DNA of 64,000 nt, from positions 1 to 64,000 of the forward strand of contig NZ_JAHKRO010000024.1 in NCBI RefSeq assembly GCF_019396325.1. Reading direction: 5' to 3'. Made by a program: the position numbers and the translations under genes. The DNA comes from Nonomuraea ceibae (GTDB lineage: Bacteria; Actinomycetota; Actinomycetes; Streptosporangiales; Streptosporangiaceae). Every line of letters starts with the position of its first letter. Positions within the stretch are counted from its first letter, which is position 1. The notes beneath the pieces were generated by a model that did no database searches, was not told the DNA's origin, and worked only from the letters and a program-made list of their open reading frames with translations. Of the stretch, positions 1-7,743 are shown piece after piece.

Positions 1-159
1 GCCGCCCGGTCCCAGCCCTTGTCGGAGAACAGCCGCATGCGCCGGGCCAGCTCGTCGTCGTCGGTCAGCGTGAGCCCGCCGTCGCCGCAGGTGATGGGCT
101 TCCACTGCTGCAGGCTCAGGCAGGCCACGTCGCCCACGGGCCCGGCGGGCCGCCTCTCC
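1..159 (-). pseudogene. Partial copy of DegT-family aminotransferase gene
   Basis: These 159 bases match positions 42440-42598 with only two differences (97 G versus 42536 T; 140 G versus 42579 T), about 98.7 percent identity. The parent is the aminotransferase at 41950-43113; this copy covers roughly its residues 173-225, including the PLP-lysine region (QQWK). On the coding strand the two changes are His to Pro and Thr to Pro. Homology stops abruptly at 159/160, so the N-terminal part is absent here; the C-terminal part may continue left of the window. It is either a recent truncated duplication or an assembly artefact if the contig starts here. Confidence 0.85.
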
Positions 160-175
160 GTTGAGGCGGCCCGCC
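144..175. terminator. Strong hairpin at the duplication breakpoint
   Basis: A perfect 13-bp stem (144-156 with 163-175, GGCGGGCCGCCTC and its complement) encloses a 6-nt loop. The left arm belongs to the duplicated aminotransferase fragment and the right arm is unique sequence, so the hairpin was created at the junction. It lies downstream of the gene at 217-693 and could terminate it, but there is no U-tract. Confidence 0.5.
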
Positions 176-216
176 CCTCCCGGCCGGCGTACGCCGCCAG
201 TTGGTCGGCACGGCCG

Positions 217-693
217 CTAGTTGGTGTGCGCGACCGCGAAAACCACCCGGTAGAGCTCGTACCCGGCGATCAGCAGCACCGGCACGCCGAGCCCGAGGAG
301 CAGCCGCCTGGGCCGCATCGCGGGCGCGGACGTGACCGCGGGCAGCGGCTCGACGGGCGCGGGGGCCGGAACCGGCGCCGGTTCGGGCGCCGAGACCAGC
401 TCGGGGTGCCGGCTGAGGTAGCCCGGCGGGAACGAGGTCACGTGGAACGCTCCACAGCCGGGACAGCACGCCCCGGCCCAGGGAGGCTGCACGGGGACGC
501 CGTTGCTCAGCCACACCTCGACGGGGTGACCGTGCCCGTCGTCGAGCCGCCTGACCGTGTAGCGCGCTTCCCATACGTGCCAGCAGCGCAGGCACTCGTA
601 GGGCCACAGCTGATGAGTGTCGAAACCATCGTGCACCAGGACCACCCCCCCGGTAACGGACCGCCATCCGCACCGAGTGTCCGCCCGGTTCAT
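217..693 (-). CDS. Zinc-ribbon protein with C-terminal membrane anchor (paralogue A)
   Basis: 158 aa, function unknown. The N-terminal half has two Cys pairs, CLRC within a C-W-H-V-W segment and CPGC about 48 residues later, as expected for a structural zinc ribbon. A proline-rich linker (about 95-125) follows, then one hydrophobic helix near the C terminus (LLLGLGVPVLLIAGYELYRV). The ribbon half is clearly homologous to the next gene (762-1067): both have YxVR after CWHVWE, a PP-rich turn, a second Cys pair and a GYLxxHPELV ending. The tandem arrangement implies local duplication. The start is uncertain; an in-frame GTG about 14 codons in is an alternative. Confidence 0.7.
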   Translation of the reverse strand: MNRADTRCGWRSVTGGVVLVHDGFDTHQLWPYECLRCWHVWEARYTVRRLDDGHGHPVEVWLSNGVPVQPPWAGACCPGCGAFHVTSFPPGYLSRHPELVSAPEPAPVPAPAPVEPLPAVTSAPAMRPRRLLLGLGVPVLLIAGYELYRVVFAVAHTN

Positions 694-761
694 ACCACCG
701 GCAAGATGGGCCTTGTGACACCTTCCGTTAGGGAAGGCTCACCCTCCGTCATGTTATGGAG

Positions 762-1067
762 TCAATAGAACCGTTTGGGCACCGGGCTCAGCAGCGGGGT
801 GGGGTCGGGCGGCGCGGGTTCGCCGGACTCGACCAGCTCCGGATGGTGGGCGAGGTAGCCGTCGGGGAACATGACAGCCCCCTGGCAGCCACAGCGCGGG
901 CAGACGACGCCGCTCGGCGCGGGCGGCGGCACCGCCACTCCCCCGCGCATCCACACCTCGCTCTCGGCTCCGTGCCGCCCCGGCACGTGCCGGACGAGGT
1001 AGTCCTCTTCCCAGACATGCCAGCAGCTCCGGCACTCGAAGGGCACGGTCCTGCGCTCTTCGTCCAT
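762..1067 (-). CDS. Zinc-ribbon protein (paralogue B, soluble)
   Basis: 101 aa from the ATG at 1067, chosen because GAGGAGGTGA sits just upstream at normal spacing; a longer frame to 1118 has no such support. It carries the same two CxxC-type motifs (CRSC in F-E-C-R-S-C-W-H-V-W and CPRC) and the GYLAHHPELV segment of its neighbour at 217-693, but ends soon after, without a membrane helix. Zinc binding is inferred from the paired cysteines; the biological role is unknown. The pair may be a soluble and an anchored version of one module. Confidence 0.75.
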   Translation of the reverse strand: MDEERRTVPFECRSCWHVWEEDYLVRHVPGRHGAESEVWMRGGVAVPPPAPSGVVCPRCGCQGAVMFPDGYLAHHPELVESGEPAPPDPTPLLSPVPKRFY

Positions 1068-1124
1068 GGAGGTCACCTCCTCACTTCGAGTGTCCGCCTG
1101 CTGACGGAGTACCCGCAAGCGAGG

Positions 1125-1454
1125 TCAGCGAACGGCGATGACGAAGGTCAGGGCGCCGGCGACGACGGCGAGGGTGCCGAGCCAGGCGAGCAGCGCGTCG
1201 GCGCCGTTGTCGAGCGGGTGGCCGCCGTGCAGCGCCTGCTGGACGCGGCGGAAGCGGACGTGGGTCCTGATGAGCAGGACGGCCCCGCACAGCGCGGCGA
1301 GCGCGAAGGCGGCCAGGGCGGGCAGGGGCAGCCCGGCGCGGGCGGCCAGCCCGGTGGCGCCCAGGCCGCCGGTGGCCAGCGTCACGGCGGTGCGCACCCA
1401 GGCCAGGCGCGTCCGCTCGCTCTGCAGCCCCCGGTCCCAGATCTCCTCCGACAT
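1125..1454 (-). CDS. DUF202 family membrane protein
   Basis: 109 aa. It has the DUF202 hallmark near the N terminus (glutamate, then R-T-x-L-A-W-V-R-T), followed by three hydrophobic helices around residues 20-40, 45-63 and 85-107. A good ribosome site (GGGAGGTGAG) directly precedes the ATG at 1454. It lies about 50 bp downstream of a second DUF202 gene (1506-1832) on the same strand; such two-gene pairs are common in actinobacteria and are probably co-transcribed. The molecular function of DUF202 is not established. Confidence 0.85.
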   Translation of the reverse strand: MSEEIWDRGLQSERTRLAWVRTAVTLATGGLGATGLAARAGLPLPALAAFALAALCGAVLLIRTHVRFRRVQQALHGGHPLDNGADALLAWLGTLAVVAGALTFVIAVR

Positions 1455-1505
1455 CTCACCTCCCTGCCTGCGACGCCGGACGGGACGGCATGCGCGACCT
1501 GGCCC

Positions 1506-1832
1506 TCACGCGGCGAGCAGGATGAGGACGAGGGCGAGCACGGCCACGGCGGCGACGCCGTAGCCGAAGACCGCGGCCAGCGCGGGCGGCGGGAGCGGCG
1601 CCTCGGCGCGCAGGGCGCGCTGGATGTTGCGCCAGCGCGGGTAGGCCAGGCCCGCGGCCAGCGCCGACAGGGTGACGAGCACGACCGCGAGCACCGTGCG
1701 CAGCCAGGGGACGAACACGTCGGCGGGCACCGCCGCGATGGCCACGCCGCCCGCGCTCAGCGCCAGGGCGGTGCTCAGCCAGGTGAGGAACGTGCGTTCG
1801 TTGGCGAGGGTGAAACGCGGGTCGGGCTCCAT
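1506..1832 (-). CDS. DUF202 family membrane protein (YidH-like)
   Basis: 108 aa. It begins with the typical L-A-N-E-R-T-F-L-T-W-L-S-T motif of YidH/DUF202 proteins and has three predicted membrane helices (about 20-37, 43-62, 85-107). It is the first gene of the DUF202 pair. The ATG at 1832 follows a TACCGT -10 box (1840-1845) by 7 nt, so the mRNA is probably leaderless. Function unknown beyond membrane localisation. Confidence 0.85.
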   Translation of the reverse strand: MEPDPRFTLANERTFLTWLSTALALSAGGVAIAAVPADVFVPWLRTVLAVVLVTLSALAAGLAYPRWRNIQRALRAEAPLPPPALAAVFGYGVAAVAVLALVLILLAA

Positions 1833-1878
1833 GAGAAAAACGGTAGTTCGTACCTATTCTCCCTAGAGAAACCGGGAT

Positions 1879-2271
1879 TCAGCCTCCGGTGCAGGCCGTG
1901 GCGACCTTCTCCAGATAGGCGGCCGTGTCGGTGCCGACCTTCTGGACGGCGTCGACCGCGTCGTTGGCGTTCTGGACGTTGATGCCGGCCAGCGTGCCGG
2001 CCAGCTTGTCGGTGGCTTCCTTGAGCGTGGTGTTGGCCGCGCCGTCGGCGACCTCGCCGAGCTTGGTGGCGGTGCTGTCGAGGGCCTTCTCCATGGCCTG
2101 CGGGTCGTTGGCCAGGGAGGTGAGCTGCGCGGTCAGCTCTCCGACGATCTTGGGAGCTTCGAGACAGGCCTGGGCCCGGTCGATCGTGTCGTTCACCTCA
2201 CCGCATCCGGCGGCGAACACGAACGCGGAGAAGGCGAGCAGGGGCACGAAGCGGCTGCGTGGGCGAGACAT
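1879..2271 (-). CDS. Small secreted lipoprotein
   Basis: 130 aa with an N-terminal signal and lipobox (F-A-A-G-C at residues 19-23), so probably lipid-anchored outside the membrane. The mature part is Ala/Thr/Lys-rich and likely helical, with two further cysteines (in QACLEAPK and near the C terminus, ATACTGG) that could form a disulfide. The start at 2271 lies 6 nt after a TAGGGT -10 box, implying a leaderless transcript. I do not recognise a functional family. Confidence 0.8.
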   Translation of the reverse strand: MSRPRSRFVPLLAFSAFVFAAGCGEVNDTIDRAQACLEAPKIVGELTAQLTSLANDPQAMEKALDSTATKLGEVADGAANTTLKEATDKLAGTLAGINVQNANDAVDAVQKVGTDTAAYLEKVATACTGG

Positions 2272-2357
2272 ATCTCGACCCTACCCAACAGGCCGCCGGT
2301 TGGGGCGGCACGGCGCCCGGCATCCGGCGGCCGTCCGGCCCGAAATAGGATCGATGC

Positions 2358-2615
2358 ATGGCTATGTGTGAGCATCTTTCCCAGGCTGACGACCCGCAGG
2401 CGCGCACTCCTGAGGGCTGCGAGGAGTGCCTGGCCTCCGGTGGCCGCTGGGTGCACCTGCGGCGCTGCCTGGAGTGCGGCCACGTGGGCTGCTGCGACTC
2501 CTCGCCCGGCAAGCACGCGACCGCGCACTTCCACGGCACCGGCCACCCGGTGGTGCAGTCGTTCGAGCCGAACGAGAAGTGGCGGTGGTGCTTCGTCGAC
2601 AGCTCGATGGGCTAA
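2358..2615 (+). CDS. UBP-type zinc finger protein
   Basis: 85 aa. The order of Cys and His residues (MCEHL, EECL, CLECGHVGCCDSS, KHATAHFHGTGHPVV) matches the ZnF-UBP fold, which in eukaryotes binds free ubiquitin C termini. In actinobacteria stand-alone copies are common and their ligand is unknown. The last residues (W-R-W-C-F-V) complete the fold. The ATG at 2358 is 6 nt after TAGGAT (leaderless). Its stop codon overlaps the stop of the convergent antiporter gene. Confidence 0.9.
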   Translation: MAMCEHLSQADDPQARTPEGCEECLASGGRWVHLRRCLECGHVGCCDSSPGKHATAHFHGTGHPVVQSFEPNEKWRWCFVDSSMG

Positions 2616-4180
2616 CGCTCCAGGATGGCCTCCTCGAAGTCGAGCTGGGCCATCACCTCGCGCAGCACCTCGTCGTCCAGCCGCCGCTCGTCGCGCAGCC
2701 GGACGAACACCTGCCGCTCGGCCTGGAGCATGTCGCGGCGCAGCCGCCTGTAGAGGGCGCTGGGCGTCTCGGCGCCGCCGTGGCCGGTGCCGCCGCCCAG
2801 GCGCTCCCAGGCCGACAGGGAGCGCCGCCAGGACTTCTCCCTGAGCTGGTCGATGACCTGCCGCTGGATCTCGTCCGGCTCGCCCTCGGCGGCGACCAGG
2901 CGGTCCAGCTCGGCCAGGCCGGCCTCCAGCGCCGCCTGCTGGGCCGACGCCTCGGCGAGGCGGTCCTCGTACAGCTCCTGCTCGCTCGACACGCGCAGCC
3001 GCCTGATCAGGGCCGGGAACGTCAGGCCCTGGACGAGCAGCGTGCTGATCACGGTGGTGAAGGTGAGGAAGAGCAGGATCTCGCGGTCCGGGATGTCGGG
3101 GATGAGCAGCGCGGCCGCCAGCGAGACCACACCCCGCATGCCCGCCCAGCCGACGATCGTGAGCTGCTGCGGCGACGGCGCCTCGTACCCCCGCCTGAAC
3201 AGGCGCGGCAGGTGGGCGGCGGCGAACACCCAGGCGAACCGCACCGCGACCGTCACCAGGAACACCACGAGCGCGTAGAGCGCGACCTCCCACGGGCTGT
3301 AGCCGACGATGCCCTCGACCACGGTGACGAGCTGCAGCCCGATCAGCGCGAAGACGATCGTCTCCAGGAAGAAGTCGCTGACCTTCCACACCGAGTCCGA
3401 CACCAGCCGGGTGCCGAACCCGCGCAGGTGCATCTGGTTGCCCAGGTGGAGCCCCACGATCACGACGGCGATCACCCCGGAGGCGTGCACGCTCTCGGCC
3501 GCCAGGTAGGCGGCGAACGGGATGAGCAGCATCAGCGTGTTCTCGACCAGCGAGTCGCGCGTGTGGCGGAACAGCCAGGCGAACGCGTACGCCAGCGCCA
3601 GCCCGATCAGCACGCCCCCGGCGGCGGCCACGAGGAACTGCCAGCCGCCCTCCAGCAGGTCGATGCTGCCGCCGACGGCCGCCGCGATCGCCACCCGGTA
3701 GGCGGTCAGCGCGGTGGCGTCGTTGAACAGGCTCTCGCCGATGAGGATGGTCAGCGTCCGGCGCGGCAGCCCGAGCCGCCTGCCGACGGCCACGGCGGCG
3801 ACCGCGTCGGGCGGCGCGATGACGGCGCCGAGCGCGAACGCCGCCGCCAGCGGCACGGCGGGCAGCATGAGGTGCACGACCAGGCCCACCGCGACCGTGG
3901 TGAACAGCACGAGGCCGACCGACAGCAGCGCCACCGGGCCCCGGGCGTCACGCAGCCGCAGGTAGGAGCTGTCGAACGCGGCCGAGTAGAGCAGCGGCGG
4001 CAGGAACACGTAGAGCACCAGCTCCGGGTCCAGCCGCACCGCCGGGACCAGCGGCGAGACGAGCAGCCCGGCCGCGACCAGCAGCAGCGGCGCGGGCCAG
4101 CCCTTGCGCCGGGCCACGGCCGCGAGCGCGACGGCGCCTCCGGCCAGCAGCAGCAGTTGCAGGCCAGTCGACGGGTTCAC
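2612..4180 (-). CDS. CPA1-family Na+/H+ antiporter
   Basis: 522 aa from the GTG at 4180, which has GGAGGAG six bases upstream. About twelve hydrophobic helices occupy residues 1-390. The PPDAVA and GESLFNDATA motifs are those of CPA1/NhaP antiporters, whose ND pair carries ion exchange. A roughly 130-residue charged cytoplasmic tail follows, with Glu/Arg-rich helices probably regulating activity. Expected role: proton-driven Na+ (or K+) export at the plasma membrane. Tail-to-tail overlap with the UBP zinc-finger gene. Confidence 0.9.
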   Translation of the reverse strand: MNPSTGLQLLLLAGGAVALAAVARRKGWPAPLLLVAAGLLVSPLVPAVRLDPELVLYVFLPPLLYSAAFDSSYLRLRDARGPVALLSVGLVLFTTVAVGLVVHLMLPAVPLAAAFALGAVIAPPDAVAAVAVGRRLGLPRRTLTILIGESLFNDATALTAYRVAIAAAVGGSIDLLEGGWQFLVAAAGGVLIGLALAYAFAWLFRHTRDSLVENTLMLLIPFAAYLAAESVHASGVIAVVIVGLHLGNQMHLRGFGTRLVSDSVWKVSDFFLETIVFALIGLQLVTVVEGIVGYSPWEVALYALVVFLVTVAVRFAWVFAAAHLPRLFRRGYEAPSPQQLTIVGWAGMRGVVSLAAALLIPDIPDREILLFLTFTTVISTLLVQGLTFPALIRRLRVSSEQELYEDRLAEASAQQAALEAGLAELDRLVAAEGEPDEIQRQVIDQLREKSWRRSLSAWERLGGGTGHGGAETPSALYRRLRRDMLQAERQVFVRLRDERRLDDEVLREVMAQLDFEEAILER

Positions 4181-4250
4181 CGGCGGCTCCTCCACATATG
4201 GCGCCCAATTTGTCGGGCCAAGTGTAGGAAACGCCGCTAGCGGGTGGCGA

Positions 4251-5498
4251 TCACCATTCGCGGCGTTCGCCGCGATCGTCGTACGGCTGCTGCTCGGGGC
4301 GCAGCCGCTCGCCGGTGGAGAACATCGGGTCGCCGACGTACGGGCGGGTCATGTCGGAGTCCTGCGGGTGGTACGGCTCGGCCTGCTTGCCGAGGGCGAG
4401 CAGCGGGTCGACCGGGTTGGGCGGCGTGCGCCCGTCGGCCCGGTCCTGCCCGTAACCGCCGCCCTGCCCGTAGCCGGGATCCTGGCCGTAACCGGGGTCC
4501 TGGCCGTAAGCGCCGCTCTGCCCGTAGCCGGGGTCCTGGCCGTAGGACGGCTCCTGGCCGTACGCGCGGTCCTGGAAGGGGTCCTGGCGGCGGCCCGCGC
4601 CCGGGATGCCGTGCATCGGGGTGCCGAGCCCGGCGGCGGCCTGTACGGGCGGCTGGGGACGGCTGGGGGCCTGCCGGCCCGCGTAGGGGTCGGCCTGGTG
4701 CTGCGGGTACGGGTCGGGCTGCCGGTAGGTCTCACCCGAGTGGTACGGCTCGTTCTGGTAGGACCCGGCCTGGTAGGAGTCGGCCTGGTAGGAGTCGCTC
4801 TGGTACGGAGTACTGGCCTGGGAGGGGAAGCCGAGCGGGTCGGTCGACAGGGGCGACGGGCGGTCGCCGGGCAGCTGGTAGACGGGCCCGGTGGAGGCGG
4901 TGGGCGACTCCTCGGCGTACTGGGGGCCGGTGAAGGGCTGCTGGTCCTGCGTGAAGTGGGGGCCGGACAGCGGGTCGTGGTAGCCGCTGTCGGTGTACTG
5001 CGGGCCGGTGAACGGCTCGGCGGGGGCCGGGCCGGTCAGCGGGTCGCTGTACTGCGGGCCGGAGAAGGGCTGGCGCTGCTGCTCGCGGGTGTCGCCGTAG
5101 GAGGCGACGAGCTTGTCCTGGTGGGCCGGGTTGCCCCGGGCCACGAGCACGTCGTTGGGCGACAGCGAGGCGGCCGGCCGGTCGTCGGGGGCCGGCTGGT
5201 GCTGGCCGGTCTGCGGCGGCCGGTGGTAGGTCCCGGTGCCGGGGATCACCTCGGTCCCGGGGTCCTGGGCGGGCACGGCGGGCTGCTCACCGGTGGCCTC
5301 GGCGAAACCGTCGTCGAGGGTGTCGAGCAGCCGGCCGACGTCGTCCATCGGCATGCGGAAGCTCGCCGTGCACATCTCCCCCCGCCACAGGCTGAGCACC
5401 AGCGTGCCCTCGTGCCAGGTGACACGGAGACACCGCTCCTGGCCTCGGGCATCGAAGAACACTTCGCCGAACGACGGCAACGGGACAACTTCCGACAT
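4251..5498 (-). CDS. Tyr/Gln/Gly/Pro-rich low-complexity protein
   Basis: 415 aa from the ATG of MSEVVPLPSFG; an ATG six codons upstream (5516) is possible. Residues 1-75 form a compact conserved-looking domain (a beta-rich W-H-E-G-T-L-V-L-S-L-W-R segment and a D-D-V-G-R-L-L-D-T-L-D-D helix). The rest is disordered, built from degenerate repeats: FTGPQYTDS-like units (about residues 130-190), SYQADSYQ units (around 230) and GYGQDPGYGQ units (about 295-355). No membrane segment or signal is seen. It faces divergently away from the DinG-type helicase gene. Function unknown; such tails often mediate assembly or condensation, which is inference only. Confidence 0.75.
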   Translation of the reverse strand: MSEVVPLPSFGEVFFDARGQERCLRVTWHEGTLVLSLWRGEMCTASFRMPMDDVGRLLDTLDDGFAEATGEQPAVPAQDPGTEVIPGTGTYHRPPQTGQHQPAPDDRPAASLSPNDVLVARGNPAHQDKLVASYGDTREQQRQPFSGPQYSDPLTGPAPAEPFTGPQYTDSGYHDPLSGPHFTQDQQPFTGPQYAEESPTASTGPVYQLPGDRPSPLSTDPLGFPSQASTPYQSDSYQADSYQAGSYQNEPYHSGETYRQPDPYPQHQADPYAGRQAPSRPQPPVQAAAGLGTPMHGIPGAGRRQDPFQDRAYGQEPSYGQDPGYGQSGAYGQDPGYGQDPGYGQGGGYGQDRADGRTPPNPVDPLLALGKQAEPYHPQDSDMTRPYVGDPMFSTGERLRPEQQPYDDRGERREW

Positions 5499-5705
5499 GG
5501 CAGACATCCTGCACATCCAGCCCTAATACGTCCACTCAACCCCGGAGAAGCCTACAAAACCATCTCCACCGACACCCCCGCAGGTCACTCCACGACCAGT
5601 TGGAGCACCGACGGCCAGTGTGCCACGGGCGACGGCGGACGGGCCCGCGAACGCCGGGATGCGTATGGCCGATCACACCGCGTTCGGCGCGGCGACCTCG
5701 GAATG

Positions 5706-5723
5706 CGGGTAGCGTTTACTGCC
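5706..5723 (+). promoter_or_regulatory. Leaderless promoter of the DinG-type helicase gene
   Basis: TAGCGT at 5710-5715 is followed after 8 nt by the GTG at 5724. This matches the TAnnnT plus 6-8 nt architecture seen at many starts in this window and favours GTG 5724 over ATG 5703. Confidence 0.5.
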
Positions 5724-7691
5724 GTGCCGGACTCCCATCTCCCGTCAGCGGACTCACTGCTCAGCATCGCGGTCGACGCTCTCGGAGGGAGCGAACGCCA
5801 CGGCCAGATCAGCATGGTCAAGGCCGTGCAACAGGCCATCGACGCCGAGGAGCACCTGGCCGTCCAGGCGGGCACCGGCACCGGCAAGTCCCTGGCCTAC
5901 CTGGTGCCCTCGATCCGGCACGCCATGGACACCGACACCCCCGTGGTCGTCTCCACGGCCACGATCGCGCTGCAGCGACAGCTCGTCGACCGCGACCTGC
6001 CCCGGCTGGCCGAGGCGCTGGCCAAGGAGCTGCCGCACGAGCCGACGTTCGCCATCCTCAAGGGCCGCCGCAACTACCTGTGCCGCTACAAGGCCACCGC
6101 CGGCTGGCCCGAGGACGACGAGCAGGACCAGCTGTTCGACCCGCGCGAGGTCAGCGCGACCGGCCGCATGGTCCAGCGCATCCAGGAGTGGGCCGACGAG
6201 ACCGAGACCGGCGACCGCGACGAGCTGGTGCCCGGCGTGAGCGAGCAGGCCTGGCGGCAGTTCTCCGTCAGCGCCCAGGAGTGCCTGGGCGCCACCCGCT
6301 GCCCCAGCGGCGCCGAGTGCTTCGCCGAGCTGGCCAGGGCGCGGGCCGGCGAGGTCGACGTCGTCGTCACCAACCACGCGCTGCTGGCCATCGACGCCAT
6401 GGGCGACCTGCCGGTGCTGCCCGAGCACGACCTCGTCGTCGTCGACGAGGCGCACGAGCTGGTCGACCGGGTCACCTCGGTGGTGACGAGCGAGCTGTCG
6501 GAGAGCTCGGTGTCGCTGGCCGTGCGCCGGGTGGGCCGCCTCATCGAGCAGCCCATCGCCGACCAGCTCCTGGAGGCCGGCGAAGACCTCAAGGCTCTGC
6601 TGGCCGCCGCCCCGCCCGGCCGCGTGGACGAGCTGCCCGAGGTGCTCGGCCTGACGCTCGCGCTGGTGCGCGACAGCGCCGCCCGCTGCCTGACCGCGCT
6701 CGGCCCGCGCGGCGGCGACAAGGACGACCCCGACCGCGCCGGGCAGCGCAAGGCCGCCTTCACCGCGCTCGACGAGGTCCACGACACCGCCGTGCGCATG
6801 CTGGAGGCCTACGGCCACGCCTCCGAGGCCGACCGGGCCGAGGTCGTGTGGCTGGAGGCCGGCACCGACCGCCGCCCGCCGATGCTGCGCGTCGCCCCGC
6901 TCAACGTGGGCGGCATGCTGCGCGACAAGCTGTTCGGCGACCGCACCGTGGTGCTCACCTCCGCCACGCTGGCGCTCGGCGGCACGTTCGACGGCATGGC
7001 CCGGCAGTGGGGGCTGGGCGACAAGGGCTGGCAGGGCATGGACGTCGGCTCGCCGTTCGACCACCCGCGCGCCGGCATCCTCTACGTCGCCAAGCACCTG
7101 CCCCAGCCCGGCCGCGACGGCCTCCCCCAGGCCTACCTCGACGAGATCACCGAGCTGATCGAGGCCGCGGGCGGGCGCACGCTCGGCCTGTTCTCCTCCA
7201 TGCGGGCCGCCAAGGCCGCCACCGAGGCGCTGCGCGAGCGCCTGGACGTGCCGCTGCTGTGCCAGGGCGACGACTCGACCATGCTGCTGGTCAAGCAGTT
7301 CGCCGAGGACGAGAAGACCTGCCTGTTCGGCACGCTGTCGCTCTGGCAGGGCGTCGACGTGCCCGGCCCGTCGCTGCGGCTGGTCATCATCGACCGCGTC
7401 CCGTTCCCGCGCCCCGACGACCCGCTCACCTCGGCCCGGCAGCGCCACGTGGCCGCCCGCGGCGGCAACGGCTTCATGACCGTGGCCGCCACCCACGCCG
7501 CGCTCCTGCTCGCCCAGGGCACCGGCCGCCTGCTGCGCTCCCAGGACGACAAGGGCGTCATCGCCGTCCTCGACCCCCGGCTGGCCACCGCCCGCTACAG
7601 CGGCTTCCTGCTGGGCTCGCTCCCGCCGTTCTGGCGCACGACCGACCCCGCCGTCCCGCGCGCCGCCCTCAAGCGGCTCGCCGCCGAATGA
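5724..7691 (+). CDS. dinG: DinG/XPD-type ATP-dependent DNA helicase
   Basis: 655 aa, superfamily 2 helicase. Visible motifs: Walker A AGTGTGKS near residue 50, the four-cysteine iron-sulfur set (NYLC, then C, C and C in ECLGATRCPSGAEC) and DEAH in VVVDEAHEL. Also present are the late motifs VLTSATL, LFGTLSLWQGVDVPG and QGTGRLLRS. Known DinG/XPD relatives unwind damaged or structured DNA 5' to 3'. The open frame continues upstream to 4104, but that part is a shadow of the gene on the other strand. A strong hairpin terminator follows the stop immediately. Confidence 0.93.
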   Translation: MPDSHLPSADSLLSIAVDALGGSERHGQISMVKAVQQAIDAEEHLAVQAGTGTGKSLAYLVPSIRHAMDTDTPVVVSTATIALQRQLVDRDLPRLAEALAKELPHEPTFAILKGRRNYLCRYKATAGWPEDDEQDQLFDPREVSATGRMVQRIQEWADETETGDRDELVPGVSEQAWRQFSVSAQECLGATRCPSGAECFAELARARAGEVDVVVTNHALLAIDAMGDLPVLPEHDLVVVDEAHELVDRVTSVVTSELSESSVSLAVRRVGRLIEQPIADQLLEAGEDLKALLAAAPPGRVDELPEVLGLTLALVRDSAARCLTALGPRGGDKDDPDRAGQRKAAFTALDEVHDTAVRMLEAYGHASEADRAEVVWLEAGTDRRPPMLRVAPLNVGGMLRDKLFGDRTVVLTSATLALGGTFDGMARQWGLGDKGWQGMDVGSPFDHPRAGILYVAKHLPQPGRDGLPQAYLDEITELIEAAGGRTLGLFSSMRAAKAATEALRERLDVPLLCQGDDSTMLLVKQFAEDEKTCLFGTLSLWQGVDVPGPSLRLVIIDRVPFPRPDDPLTSARQRHVAARGGNGFMTVAATHAALLLAQGTGRLLRSQDDKGVIAVLDPRLATARYSGFLLGSLPPFWRTTDPAVPRAALKRLAAE

Positions 7692-7692
7692 C

Positions 7693-7724
7693 ACGATCCC
7701 GTACGGATTGCCGTACGGGATCGT
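7693..7724. terminator. Bidirectional hairpin terminator
   Basis: Perfect 14-bp stem (7693-7706 with 7711-7724, ACGATCCCGTACGG and complement) and ATTG loop. It lies in the gap between the convergent helicase and SGNH hydrolase genes, so it can stop transcription from both sides. Confidence 0.8.
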
Positions 7725-7743
7725 CAGGTGAGCGGGCGGGCGG

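Noticed and set aside
4400..4820. Short direct DNA repeats (TAGCCGGGGTCCTGGCCG-like)
   Set aside because: They are the codon-level trace of GYGQDP protein repeats, not a separate element.
4104..5702. N-terminal extension of the DinG-type helicase by some 530 codons
   Set aside because: The segment runs antisense to the repeat protein gene and has no helicase features; a leaderless promoter marks the start at 5724.
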